The notes under the pieces were generated by a model. The model searched no databases. It was not told the origin of the DNA and worked only from the letters and a program-made list of their open reading frames with translations. A program made the translations under genes and the position numbers. From contig JAIOPA010000114.1 of NCBI GenBank assembly GCA_021414165.1, positions 1 through 5,746 on the forward strand: DNA of 5,746 nucleotides, in the 5' to 3' direction. This stretch comes from Candidatus Eiseniibacteriota bacterium. Its GTDB lineage: Bacteria; Eisenbacteria; RBG-16-71-46. Below are positions 1 through 5,746 of this stretch, in pieces (within the stretch, counting starts at the first letter, position 1; every line of letters starts with the position of its first letter).

Positions 1-1
1 C

Positions 2-676
2 ACGGTCTACGCCGGTGGGCTGTTCACCATCGTGCGCGGCCAGCCGCGCGACCGGCTCGCGGCCATCGATGGCACGAGCGGCGCACTGCTGGCGTGGGAC
101 CCGGGTGCCAACGACGAGGTGACGGGACTCGTGGCGTCGGACAACCGGCTGTTCGTGCACGGCAAGTTCAGCACACTCGCCGGGCTCGCCACGCCGGTGT
201 TGTCGGTGGTCGATGGCACCACGGGCAACTCGCTCGGCTGGAACCCGCTCGCCACCGGCACCGCCGCCAACACGGTGCGCGTCGCGGGCGGCACGGTGTT
301 CGTGGGCGGCGACTTCACCAAGGTTGAAGGCGTGCGTGTCGATGCGCTCGCGGGCTTCCCGCTCACGGCGTTACTCGATGCGCCACCGGTGGCGGTGCGC
401 AGCGGGTCGTTGGCACTCGCGGCCGCGCCGAACCCGGCACGCGGTCCGCTCGCGGTGTCGTTCGCGCTGGCACAGGAGTCCGCGGTCCAGGTGTGCGTGC
501 TCGATGTGAGCGGCCGGCTCGTCGCGCGGCTGCTGCACGACCGGTTGGGGCCGGGCACGCACCACCTGGACTGGAACGGCCGCGCCGATCGCGGCGCGAT
601 CGCACCCGGCGTGTATCTGATCGACGTGCGTGCCGGCGGGCAGCGTGAAACGAAGCGCGTGGTGCTCACGCGCTAG
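2..676 (+). CDS. Secreted beta-propeller-repeat protein with C-terminal FlgD-Ig/T9SS-like sorting domain (5' partial)
   Basis: The reading frame is open from base 2 to a TAG at 674-676 and gives the last 224 residues; the start lies left of the window. Residues 1 to about 120 contain propeller-like repeats: a hydrophobic strand ending in GG or HG plus FT/FS (VYAGGLFT at 2-9, LFVHGKFS near 50-57, VFVGGDFT near 99-106), each followed by a strand such as RLAAIDG and a turn ending in WDP or WNP. This pattern is typical of extracellular repeat proteins of the delta-60/DUF5122 type. Residues about 137-224 form an Ig-like C-terminal domain: APNPARG at 142-148, then VLDVSGRLV, LDWNGR and GVYLIDV, ending KRVVLTR. 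That order matches the FlgD-Ig/type-IX-sorting-like domain common on secreted proteins of FCB-group bacteria. It is therefore probably exported and either surface-bound or released. The ligand is unknown. It converges on the - strand operon and is probably unrelated to it. The GTG at 32 is an internal valine, not a start. Confidence 0.85.
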   Translation, partial: TVYAGGLFTIVRGQPRDRLAAIDGTSGALLAWDPGANDEVTGLVASDNRLFVHGKFSTLAGLATPVLSVVDGTTGNSLGWNPLATGTAANTVRVAGGTVFVGGDFTKVEGVRVDALAGFPLTALLDAPPVAVRSGSLALAAAPNPARGPLAVSFALAQESAVQVCVLDVSGRLVARLLHDRLGPGTHHLDWNGRADRGAIAPGVYLIDVRAGGQRETKRVVLTR

Positions 677-689
677 CGCTACGTGCGCT
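654..689. terminator. Tandem hairpins over converging stop codons, candidate bidirectional terminator
   Basis: Two perfect inverted repeats lie side by side. Hairpin 1 has the 8-bp stem AGCGCGTG (654-661) and CACGCGCT (667-674) around the loop GTGCT. Hairpin 2 has the 5-bp stem AGCGC (675-679) and GCGCT (685-689) around the loop TACGT. They span both TAG stops (674-676 on +, 681-679 on -). On the + strand hairpin 2 is followed by a pyrimidine-rich run (GCTTCTTCTTCTC, from 690); on the - strand hairpin 1 is followed by TCGTTTC. Neither tail is a clean U-tract, so intrinsic termination is plausible but not certain. The stems also lie within coding sequence, which limits how far they can be read as dedicated signals. 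Confidence 0.45.
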
Positions 690-2217
690 GCTTCTTCTTC
701 TCGGCCGCGGGGAACAGCACGTTGTTCAGGATCAACCGATAGCCCGGTGAGTGCGGGTACTGGTCCAGCTTGGTCTCGGGATCGCCGACCATGTGCTGGT
801 AGTCCTCGGGATCGTGGCCGCCGAAGAAGGTGAACGTGCCCTGCCCGAACTGGCCGTGCAGGTACTTCACCTCGTCGGTGCCCTCGACCTCGCCCAGCGC
901 GATCACGCCGGGCTTCAGCTTGCTGCGGCGGTAACCGGTGCTCTGGCCCAGGAACTCGGCCACACCGGCCACGTGGTTCTGCACCAACATGGTGGGCACG
1001 GGGTCGTTCTTGGCCGAGAAGTCGAACAGCGTGAACAACTGGTTCGGCCCGCGCTGCGAGGCGTCCTGCGTCACGTCGATGTCGCTGAACTTGTACAGGA
1101 TCGGGTCCATCTCGAGCCGGAAGTCCTTGAACGCCATGGTGCGCGAGTAGTCGAGCTTGCGCTGCGCCATCACATCGGGCGGATCGCCGTCGTAGATGAC
1201 ATCGGCGATGTCGACGCCCTGGGCCGCGAGCGCGATGTCGTACGTGTCGGTGGCCGAGCACATGCCGAACATGAACCCGCCGCGTGCCACGTAGTCCTTG
1301 ATCGTCACCGCCACCGCACCCTTCAACTGCGAGACCTTGGCGAAGCCCAGCTTGTTCGCCATGGCCTTCTGCACGCGCTCTTCTTCCTGGTACCACGGGA
1401 ACTGGTGGTAGCTCGCCCAGAACTTGCCGTGCTGGCCGGTGAAGTCCTCGTGGTGCAGGTGCAGCCAGTCGTAGTTCTTGAGGTCGCCCTTCAGCACTTC
1501 TTCATCCCACACCTTGGTGTACGGGATGTCGGCATAGGCGAGCGCCATGGTCACGGCGTCGTCCCACGGCGGCGTGTTGGGCGGGATGTACACCGCGATG
1601 CGCGGCGCCTTCTCGAGCTTCACCGACTCCATGTTCTCGTCGGCGATCGTGGCGCGGATCTGCGCTTCGTCGGCGCCCGACACGCTTTGCGTGGTCACGC
1701 CGCGGATGTTCGCTTCACGCTGGTACGCGGGATCATCGGGCAACAGGAACGCGCCGCCGCGGTAGTTGAGCAACCACTCGCACACCGCACCCTTGCCGAG
1801 CGCCCAGAACGTGAGGCCGTAGGCCTTCAAGTGATTGGCCTGCGCGTCGTCCATGGGCACGAGCAACTTCGCGTTGGCGATCCCCGGTGCGAGCAACGCG
1901 AGCGCGAGTGCGAACGGCCACAGGTCGATCACCTCGGCCGATGAGCGCTCGCGCTTGGGAGCACTCGGCTTGGGCGGCGCCTCGTGCGCCGTGTCATCGG
2001 CGTGCGGCAGCGGGCCCGTGCCGGGCATGGCACCGCCGGGGAACCGGAACACCTTCACGCGCTTGCGTCCGCCCGGCAGCAGCAGCGACACGCCCAGCGT
2101 GATCAATGCGACCGCGGCGATCACGACCACGCCGATCACCGCGCCCACGCCCAGGATCGGCGCCAACGGCGAGAAGCCGCCACGGCGCATGCCGCCATTC
2201 GAATGCAGATGCTTCAT
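679..2217 (-). CDS. Membrane-anchored/exported GATase-like protein of the family often labelled 'asparagine synthetase B'
   Basis: The product is 512 residues from ATG at 2217, chosen because GAGG lies 8 bases upstream; the frame is open further upstream, but only as a shadow of the TPR gene. Residues 18-47 are a transmembrane segment, followed by RKRVK (51-55) and a Pro-rich charged linker (about 60-95). A second hydrophobic stretch, LWPFALALALLAPGIANA (99-116), ends in a signal-peptidase-I-like ANA. The conserved domain runs from about 117 to 505, with KLLVPMDD (117-124), LLNYRGG (149-155), PWDDAVTMALAYADIPY (217-233), YDWLHLHHEDFTGQ (249-262), GGFMFGMCSATD (313-324), GGHDPEDYQH (466-475) and PGYRLILNNVLFP (491-503). 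From memory this matches a widespread Bacteroidota/Gemmatimonadota family labelled asparagine synthetase B. I see no N-terminal catalytic Cys and no ATP-pyrophosphatase SGGxDS motif, so that label looks wrong. Cys320 in a GMCSA turn and His468 in GGHDPED suggest a class-I-amidotransferase/ThuA-like fold acting in the periplasm. The substrate is unknown. It is the last gene of the operon. Confidence 0.88.
   Translation of the reverse strand: MKHLHSNGGMRRGGFSPLAPILGVGAVIGVVVIAAVALITLGVSLLLPGGRKRVKVFRFPGGAMPGTGPLPHADDTAHEAPPKPSAPKRERSSAEVIDLWPFALALALLAPGIANAKLLVPMDDAQANHLKAYGLTFWALGKGAVCEWLLNYRGGAFLLPDDPAYQREANIRGVTTQSVSGADEAQIRATIADENMESVKLEKAPRIAVYIPPNTPPWDDAVTMALAYADIPYTKVWDEEVLKGDLKNYDWLHLHHEDFTGQHGKFWASYHQFPWYQEEERVQKAMANKLGFAKVSQLKGAVAVTIKDYVARGGFMFGMCSATDTYDIALAAQGVDIADVIYDGDPPDVMAQRKLDYSRTMAFKDFRLEMDPILYKFSDIDVTQDASQRGPNQLFTLFDFSAKNDPVPTMLVQNHVAGVAEFLGQSTGYRRSKLKPGVIALGEVEGTDEVKYLHGQFGQGTFTFFGGHDPEDYQHMVGDPETKLDQYPHSPGYRLILNNVLFPAAEKKKQRT
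1870..1932 (-). other. Internal signal-peptide-like segment with possible alternative GTG start
   Basis: Residues 96-116 of the gene ending at 679 read as a short, complete secretion signal: Val96 is encoded by GTG (1932-1930), a hydrophobic core covers residues 99-112, and ANA at 114-116 precedes the conserved domain. Homologues as I remember them begin with a signal peptide just before the KLLVPMDD-like strand, so this GTG could be an ancestral or alternative start. The bases just upstream give no convincing Shine-Dalgarno (only GAG directly touching the GTG), so the ATG at 2217 is preferred. Bases 1932-1929 read GTGA, with the TGA in a different frame from the upstream coding sequence. Confidence 0.4.
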
Positions 2218-2225
2218 CGGTGGTG

Positions 2226-2229
2226 CCTC
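2226..2229 (-). promoter_or_regulatory. Ribosome binding site GAGG for the GATase-like gene
   Basis: Within the 25-base gap after the TPR gene, the - strand reads GAGG followed by 8 bases (CACCACCG) and then ATG. The spacing is right for a Shine-Dalgarno site and decides the start at 2217. No promoter-like element fits in the gap, so this gene is probably read from the upstream transcript. Confidence 0.7.
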
Positions 2230-2242
2230 GTTCCGGCCTGGC

Positions 2243-3922
2243 TCACAGTCGCTTCTCCTTGCGCAGCCGTTCGACACGGCGTCGCACCTCGGCGGAGTTC
2301 CACGCGCGCGGATAGCGCGCCAGGCACTCCTCGAACTGCGTGAGCGCATTCTTGTCGTCGCCGAGTACGGCGTAGGCATCGCCGGCGCGCTGGCGCGCGA
2401 GCGGGGCCAGGCGATCCTCGGCGAGCGAGTCGCATACCACCAGCAGCGGCACCAGCGCGGCACGCGCATCGCCGCCCTCGAGCCGCAGCGCGGCCAGTTC
2501 CAGCCCGGCGTGGGCGGCATAGTCGCCGCGCGGCTTCTGCATGCGCCACAGCGAGTCGGCCAGCACGATCGTGGCGTTGCGGCGGCCGCGCCAGCGCTCG
2601 TAGGCGATCGCACCGAGTAGCGGGCGCACCGTGGCCTTGGGGTATTCCTCGAGCAGGTAGATGCGATCCAGCGCAGTGGCCGCATCGGGATCGTCGGAGT
2701 TCTCGGCCACCGCGTTGTAATGCACTGCGGCTGAATCGAACTCGCCGGCGAAGAACTCGAACTCGGCGCGCATGAACCGCGCCTTGGGCCAGTGCTTTAC
2801 AAGCGAATCGAGCAGTGGCCGCGCGGCTGCCAGCTGGCCATCGCGCGCGAGCCCCGCGGCACGCTCCAGCGTGAGTTCGGGCATGCGGCGTTCGAGCGCA
2901 GGGTTCGAGCCCAGGAGCGCACGTGCCTCGGCGGTGAGTCCCGCGCGCTGCAGTGCGCGCACCAGACCCAGCAGGAAGTCCGGGCCCCAGCGCTCGGCCG
3001 GCACCTCGCGCAGGCCCTGCGCCAGCTTGGGCGCCCACTCGGCCTCGCGGCCCGACGCCTGTGCGGCAACCCACAGCCGCCGGCCGGTCGCCAGACGTTC
3101 CTCGGGGCGTCGCGTGGTCTCGCGCGTCAACTCCATGAGCACGGTGAGCGCCGCGGTCGTGTCGGCGCTCGAACCCGCGCGCAGCGACTCATCGGCATAC
3201 AGGATGCGCAGGCCCGTGCGGTTCGAACGCTTCTCGGCGTCGGCCAGTACGCGCGCGGCCTCGGCGGGCCGGCCAGCCGTGGCGTGCAGGCGCGCCAGCC
3301 CCAGCACCAGATCCGTGCGCCACGGCCGCGGCAGCGTGGCGGCCTCGAACAGCGTGATCGCGAGCTTGGGATCGAGCGGCGCCAGACGGAATACCGTGTT
3401 CGACGCCCACGGGCCTTCGCCCGGGCTCACCGTCCAGGCCTCGAGGGCGGTGCGCATGGCATCGCGCGGGCGGCCCAAGCGCTCCTGCGCCTGTGCCAGC
3501 TCGGGAGCCAGCAACAGCGTGTCACGCGTCGCCGCGCGCTCGGTGTTGGCCAGCCGCTCCACGGCCGTGTGGTCGTTGCGCAACAGATGCGCGCGGCCCA
3601 GTTCGGTCACGATGCGCGGGTGGTGCGGGTAGTCGCGCAGCAGCACCAGCAGCGTGTCGCGCGCGCGCTCGGGCAGCCCCGAGGTGCGCAGGTCGACGGC
3701 GCGCTGCAGGCGTTGCAGCACCGCGGGCGGCAACGCATCGGCCGCTCGCGCGGTGCGCGTGGGCTCGCCGACCGTGTACGACTGGATCAGCGTGCCCGGC
3801 GGCACGATGTTGTCGGGCGGGAACGGATTGCCTTGCGCGGGCTTCGTCTGCGCGTGACCCACCGACGTTCGCAGGGCGAGAGCGAGCAACGCGAGCGGTA
3901 ACGCGAACCGCTTCAATCTCAC
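2243..3922 (-). CDS. Exported TPR-repeat protein
   Basis: The product is 559 residues. The GTG start at 3922 overlaps the TGA of the upstream gene by 4 bases and directly precedes a signal peptide, which supports it. MRLKRF gives the basic n-region, residues 7-18 the hydrophobic core, and VGHA|Q near 21-25 a likely signal peptidase I site. There is no lipobox Cys, so it is probably soluble in the periplasm. A Pro-rich spacer (about 27-45) leads into helical repeats with TPR-like spacing. The clearest are at about 70-100, 103-130, 136-165, 203-230, 312-345, 383-410 and 507-540, the last with QRAGDAYAVLGDDKNALTQFEECLARYP. TPR arrays bind partner proteins; with no catalytic motif visible, an adaptor or assembly role beside the coiled-coil protein is the most reasonable inference. 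The tail ends RLRKEKRL. The partner is unknown. Family-level naming beyond TPR is not possible from the sequence alone. Confidence 0.88.
   Translation of the reverse strand: MRLKRFALPLALLALALRTSVGHAQTKPAQGNPFPPDNIVPPGTLIQSYTVGEPTRTARAADALPPAVLQRLQRAVDLRTSGLPERARDTLLVLLRDYPHHPRIVTELGRAHLLRNDHTAVERLANTERAATRDTLLLAPELAQAQERLGRPRDAMRTALEAWTVSPGEGPWASNTVFRLAPLDPKLAITLFEAATLPRPWRTDLVLGLARLHATAGRPAEAARVLADAEKRSNRTGLRILYADESLRAGSSADTTAALTVLMELTRETTRRPEERLATGRRLWVAAQASGREAEWAPKLAQGLREVPAERWGPDFLLGLVRALQRAGLTAEARALLGSNPALERRMPELTLERAAGLARDGQLAAARPLLDSLVKHWPKARFMRAEFEFFAGEFDSAAVHYNAVAENSDDPDAATALDRIYLLEEYPKATVRPLLGAIAYERWRGRRNATIVLADSLWRMQKPRGDYAAHAGLELAALRLEGGDARAALVPLLVVCDSLAEDRLAPLARQRAGDAYAVLGDDKNALTQFEECLARYPRAWNSAEVRRRVERLRKEKRL
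3919..3922 (-). promoter_or_regulatory. GTGA stop/start overlap linking coiled-coil and TPR genes
   Basis: The - strand reads GTGA: GTG starts the TPR protein and TGA ends the coiled-coil protein. A G-rich stretch (GGGGCG) about 7 bases upstream could act as a weak ribosome binding site. Such 4-base overlaps usually mean translational coupling by terminating ribosomes, which would keep the two products in a fixed ratio. Confidence 0.75.
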
Positions 3923-5746
3923 TTCGGCGCCCCGTTCAACGACTTGAGATACGCCTCGATCAACGTGCGGTAACGCGCGGGCACGCGATCGGCGTCGGCC
4001 TTGAGCAGATCCTGGCGCAGGCGGTCGTTCTCGCGGAACAGATCGCGCGGCAATGCGGCGGGCGAGGGGTGCGCCACGTCCTCGGCCTGACGCGCTTCGC
4101 GCTCGGGATCGAAGTCGCGGCGGTTGATCGAACGCGACGCGTCGAGCAGCCGCGACAGGATCTTGGTCTGCTGCTGCTCCAGCGACGGATCCATGGCGCC
4201 CTGTCGCATGCGCTCTTCCACCTGCTGCATGTCCTTCTGCGTGTCCTCGAGCCGGCCGAGCAGGCTCTTCTTGGCTTCCTCGTCGCGGCGCACTTCCTCG
4301 AGCTGTTCGCGGATGCGGCGCTGCTCCTCGGCGAGCCGGCGCATCTCGCCTTCGTCGCCCTGCGACATCTGCATCTGCTTGCTCAGGCGGCGCGCGACTT
4401 CCTTGGACTGGCGGTTCAGCTGGCTCTGGCGTTCACCGATCTCGCCCAGACGCTGCGAGCTCGACTTGCCGCCGGTACCCGAGCCCGGCTGCTTGCACAT
4501 GCTGGCCTCGGCCGCGCGTAGATCCTTCACGGCCTGATTGAGTGCCGCCGACGCGCCCTTGCCGGCGTTCATGCCGCGCTCGCGGCTACCCTGCGACATC
4601 TCGCGGCCCGACTGCCCCAGGCCCTGCATGGCCTTGCCGAGCGACTCCAGCGTGCTGGGCTTCAGGAACGGCGTGGCCTGCGACAACACCTGCAGCGAGT
4701 CCGTCACGCGTGCCACGCCCTCGGCGAGGTCGGTCTGCGCATCGGCGGCCTGCGGCGACGGCTTCTTGGGATCCAGGTTCTCCTGCGACGCCTTCGACAA
4801 CGACACCAGGTCCTGCGACGCGCGCCGGATCGCCGCCAGGTTCTTGGAGTCCTGCTCCTGCTGCGAGGCCTGCGAGCCCTGACGCATCGACGACGACGCC
4901 TTCGACAAGCTCTCGCTGGCCTTCTTGCCCGAGCTCTTGGCGCCCTCGGAATCGCCCTGATCGCTCTTCTCGCCCGCCTGTGACTGCTGCTGCGCGGCGT
5001 TCTGCTCGAGTTCCTTGGCGGCCTCGGCCAGGTTCTGCTTGGCGTCCGGCTGCTCGGACTGCTGCGCGGCCTCCTTGGCGTCGCGCGCCAGTTCCTTGGT
5101 CTCCTCGGCGGCCGCGCGCTGCTTGTCGGCGACGCTGTTCTTCTTGCTCGCACCCTCTTGGTTCTTGGAATCCTTGTCCTTGGACTGCGACGCGTTGTCC
5201 TTTGGATCCGAGTCCGGCGAGCGCTGGGCCGTCTGCTCGGCGTGCTCGCGGTTCAGCTCGTCCTGCTTGTTCTTCAGCTCGTCGGCGCGGCGGGCGAGCG
5301 CATCCATGCGTTCTTCCTCGCGCATCTGCTTCAACAGCTCGAGGCTTCGCTCGAGCTGCTTCATCATGTCCTTGTTCTCCTGCTGCATCTTGGGCAGCGA
5401 CTCTTCCATGGCGCGACGGTCCATCTTCTCGAGCGCGTCCTGCATCTTCTTGAGCGACTCCTTGAACTCCTTGGACTGGATGTCCTTCAGGAGTTCGCTC
5501 ATCTCCTGCAGCTTGCGCTGCAGCTGCTCCTGGAACGCCTGGCGCTCGGCCGCCTGATCGAGCGTCTCGCGCATCTCGGCCGCGGCATCCTTCACCTGCT
5601 GGGCCACCTGCTGCTGGCGCTCGGCGGCCTTCTTCATCTCTTCTGCGCGCTCGAACGACGGGCTCTGCGCGTTGGGCGACTGCGGCTGGCGCTGCAGCTT
5701 GTCGAGCGACTTCTGCAGCTCCTGCGTCTGCTGCTTGGCCTTCTCG
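3919..5746 (-). CDS. DUF4175-like coiled-coil protein, C-terminal part (5' partial)
   Basis: The frame is open from the right edge to TGA at 3921-3919, giving 608 residues with no stop. The ATG at 5637 is internal, because the frame continues upstream for 36 more residues of the same Gln/Lys-rich type (ending FERAEE just before it). Counting from that internal Met: residues 1-135 are heptad-rich helix (Q, K, E, M, L); about 130-262 are low-complexity Ser/Gln/Lys/Asp; about 263-380 are amphipathic helix with the segment LSQATPFLKPSTLESLGKAM; a Gly/Ser linker with the only Cys (381) follows; 395-490 are a second strong coiled coil; 490-572 are a compact tail with LSRLLDASRSINRRDFDPER, EDVAHPSPAALPRDLF and RVPARYRTLIEAYLKSL. 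The tail resembles, from memory, the end of DUF4175-type proteins, which carry N-terminal membrane segments, here outside the window. A membrane-anchored scaffold or stalk is inferred. No catalytic motif is seen. It is the most upstream visible gene of the operon. Confidence 0.8.
   Translation of the reverse strand, partial: EKAKQQTQELQKSLDKLQRQPQSPNAQSPSFERAEEMKKAAERQQQVAQQVKDAAAEMRETLDQAAERQAFQEQLQRKLQEMSELLKDIQSKEFKESLKKMQDALEKMDRRAMEESLPKMQQENKDMMKQLERSLELLKQMREEERMDALARRADELKNKQDELNREHAEQTAQRSPDSDPKDNASQSKDKDSKNQEGASKKNSVADKQRAAAEETKELARDAKEAAQQSEQPDAKQNLAEAAKELEQNAAQQQSQAGEKSDQGDSEGAKSSGKKASESLSKASSSMRQGSQASQQEQDSKNLAAIRRASQDLVSLSKASQENLDPKKPSPQAADAQTDLAEGVARVTDSLQVLSQATPFLKPSTLESLGKAMQGLGQSGREMSQGSRERGMNAGKGASAALNQAVKDLRAAEASMCKQPGSGTGGKSSSQRLGEIGERQSQLNRQSKEVARRLSKQMQMSQGDEGEMRRLAEEQRRIREQLEEVRRDEEAKKSLLGRLEDTQKDMQQVEERMRQGAMDPSLEQQQTKILSRLLDASRSINRRDFDPEREARQAEDVAHPSPAALPRDLFRENDRLRQDLLKADADRVPARYRTLIEAYLKSLNGAPK
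4852..5250 (-). repeat. Low-complexity Ser/Gln/Lys/Asp/Ala segment inside the coiled-coil protein
   Basis: About 130 residues are built almost only from S, Q, K, D, E, A, N and G, with short recurring words such as SKDKDSKNQ, AAQQSEQ, NAAQQQSQ and GSQASQQEQDSK. Lys is mostly AAG and Gln mostly CAG, so the DNA also carries recurring CTG, CTT and TTG triplets on the + strand. There is no exact tandem repeat unit. The stretch is likely a disordered, highly charged linker between two coiled coils, and it may vary in length between strains. Confidence 0.65.

Noticed and set aside
751..1944. A 397-codon open frame on the + strand opposite the GATase-like gene
   Set aside because: The - strand frame here carries clear conserved protein blocks. 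The + frame translates to a Val/His/Arg/Leu/Gly-rich string with no domain, as expected for an antisense shadow in GC-rich DNA.
2218..2685. In-frame upstream extension of the GATase-like gene to an ATG at 2685
   Set aside because: The extension overlaps the TPR coding region in another frame, is Arg/Pro/Cys-rich nonsense, and would bypass the well-placed GAGG-ATG at 2229-2215.
2214..3074. A 286-codon - strand frame inside the TPR gene
   Set aside because: It is out of frame with the TPR protein, extremely Arg/Ala/Gly-rich, and has no recognisable domain.
2792..3901. A 369-codon open frame on the + strand opposite the TPR gene
   Set aside because: It is Arg/Gln/Ala-rich without domain structure, while the opposite strand encodes a signal peptide and regular TPR-like helices.
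3493..4521. A 342-codon open frame on the + strand spanning the TPR/coiled-coil junction
   Set aside because: It crosses two well-supported - strand genes and their GTGA overlap, and its composition changes abruptly with the gene opposite, which marks it as a shadow.
5015..5557. A + strand Ser/Cys-rich open frame of 180 codons
   Set aside because: It is the direct antisense of the Gln/Lys/Glu codons (CAG, AAG, GAG) of the coiled-coil gene, which read as CTG, CTT and CTC runs; no ribosome site or homology is apparent.
4852..5746. Recurring CTG/CTT-type triplets considered as a DNA repeat array or CRISPR-like structure
   Set aside because: There is no fixed unit length and no spacer pattern; the recurrence comes from biased amino acid use in coiled coil.

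Overview
This is a GC-rich (roughly two-thirds G+C by eye), almost fully coding bacterial segment with four protein genes and no RNA genes, mobile elements or CRISPR array. The left gene is on the + strand and is cut by the window's left edge. The other three lie on the - strand as one tight block that runs in from the right edge, where the first of them is cut. The two blocks converge, with their stop codons separated by only 2 bases.

Positions 2-676 (+) hold the C-terminal part of a secreted beta-propeller-repeat protein ending in a FlgD-Ig-like / type-IX-sorting-like domain. Positions 654-689 hold two back-to-back hairpins over the converging stops, a candidate bidirectional terminator. 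On the - strand, in transcription order: (a) 5746-3919, a very long Gln/Lys/Glu/Ser-rich coiled-coil protein resembling the C-terminal region of DUF4175-type proteins; (b) 3922-2243, an exported TPR protein whose GTG start overlaps the stop of (a) as GTGA; (c) 2217-679, a membrane-anchored or exported protein with a Cys-His pair suggestive of a class-I-glutamine-amidotransferase-like fold. I recall (c) as matching a family that databases often label 'asparagine synthetase B', although the asparagine synthetase domains are not visible.

The sorting-like domain, the DUF4175-like coiled coil and the type of gene (c) all point to the FCB side of the tree: Gemmatimonadota, Candidatus Eisenbacteria or related lineages, with Bacteroidota homologues. 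High GC and the GTG start favour a Gemmatimonadota/Eisenbacteria-like genome over Bacteroidota. This placement is inference from remembered families, not from a search.

The three - strand genes look like one transcription unit (4-base overlap, then a 25-base gap with a GAGG ribosome binding site), and no promoter for it is visible, so it should start beyond the right edge. All three products are predicted to work at or beyond the inner membrane: a coiled-coil scaffold, a TPR adaptor and a putative envelope enzyme. The most interesting content is this uncharacterised envelope gene set, and the unusual N-terminus of gene (c), where an export-signal-like segment sits about 100 residues inside the protein behind an extra transmembrane segment.
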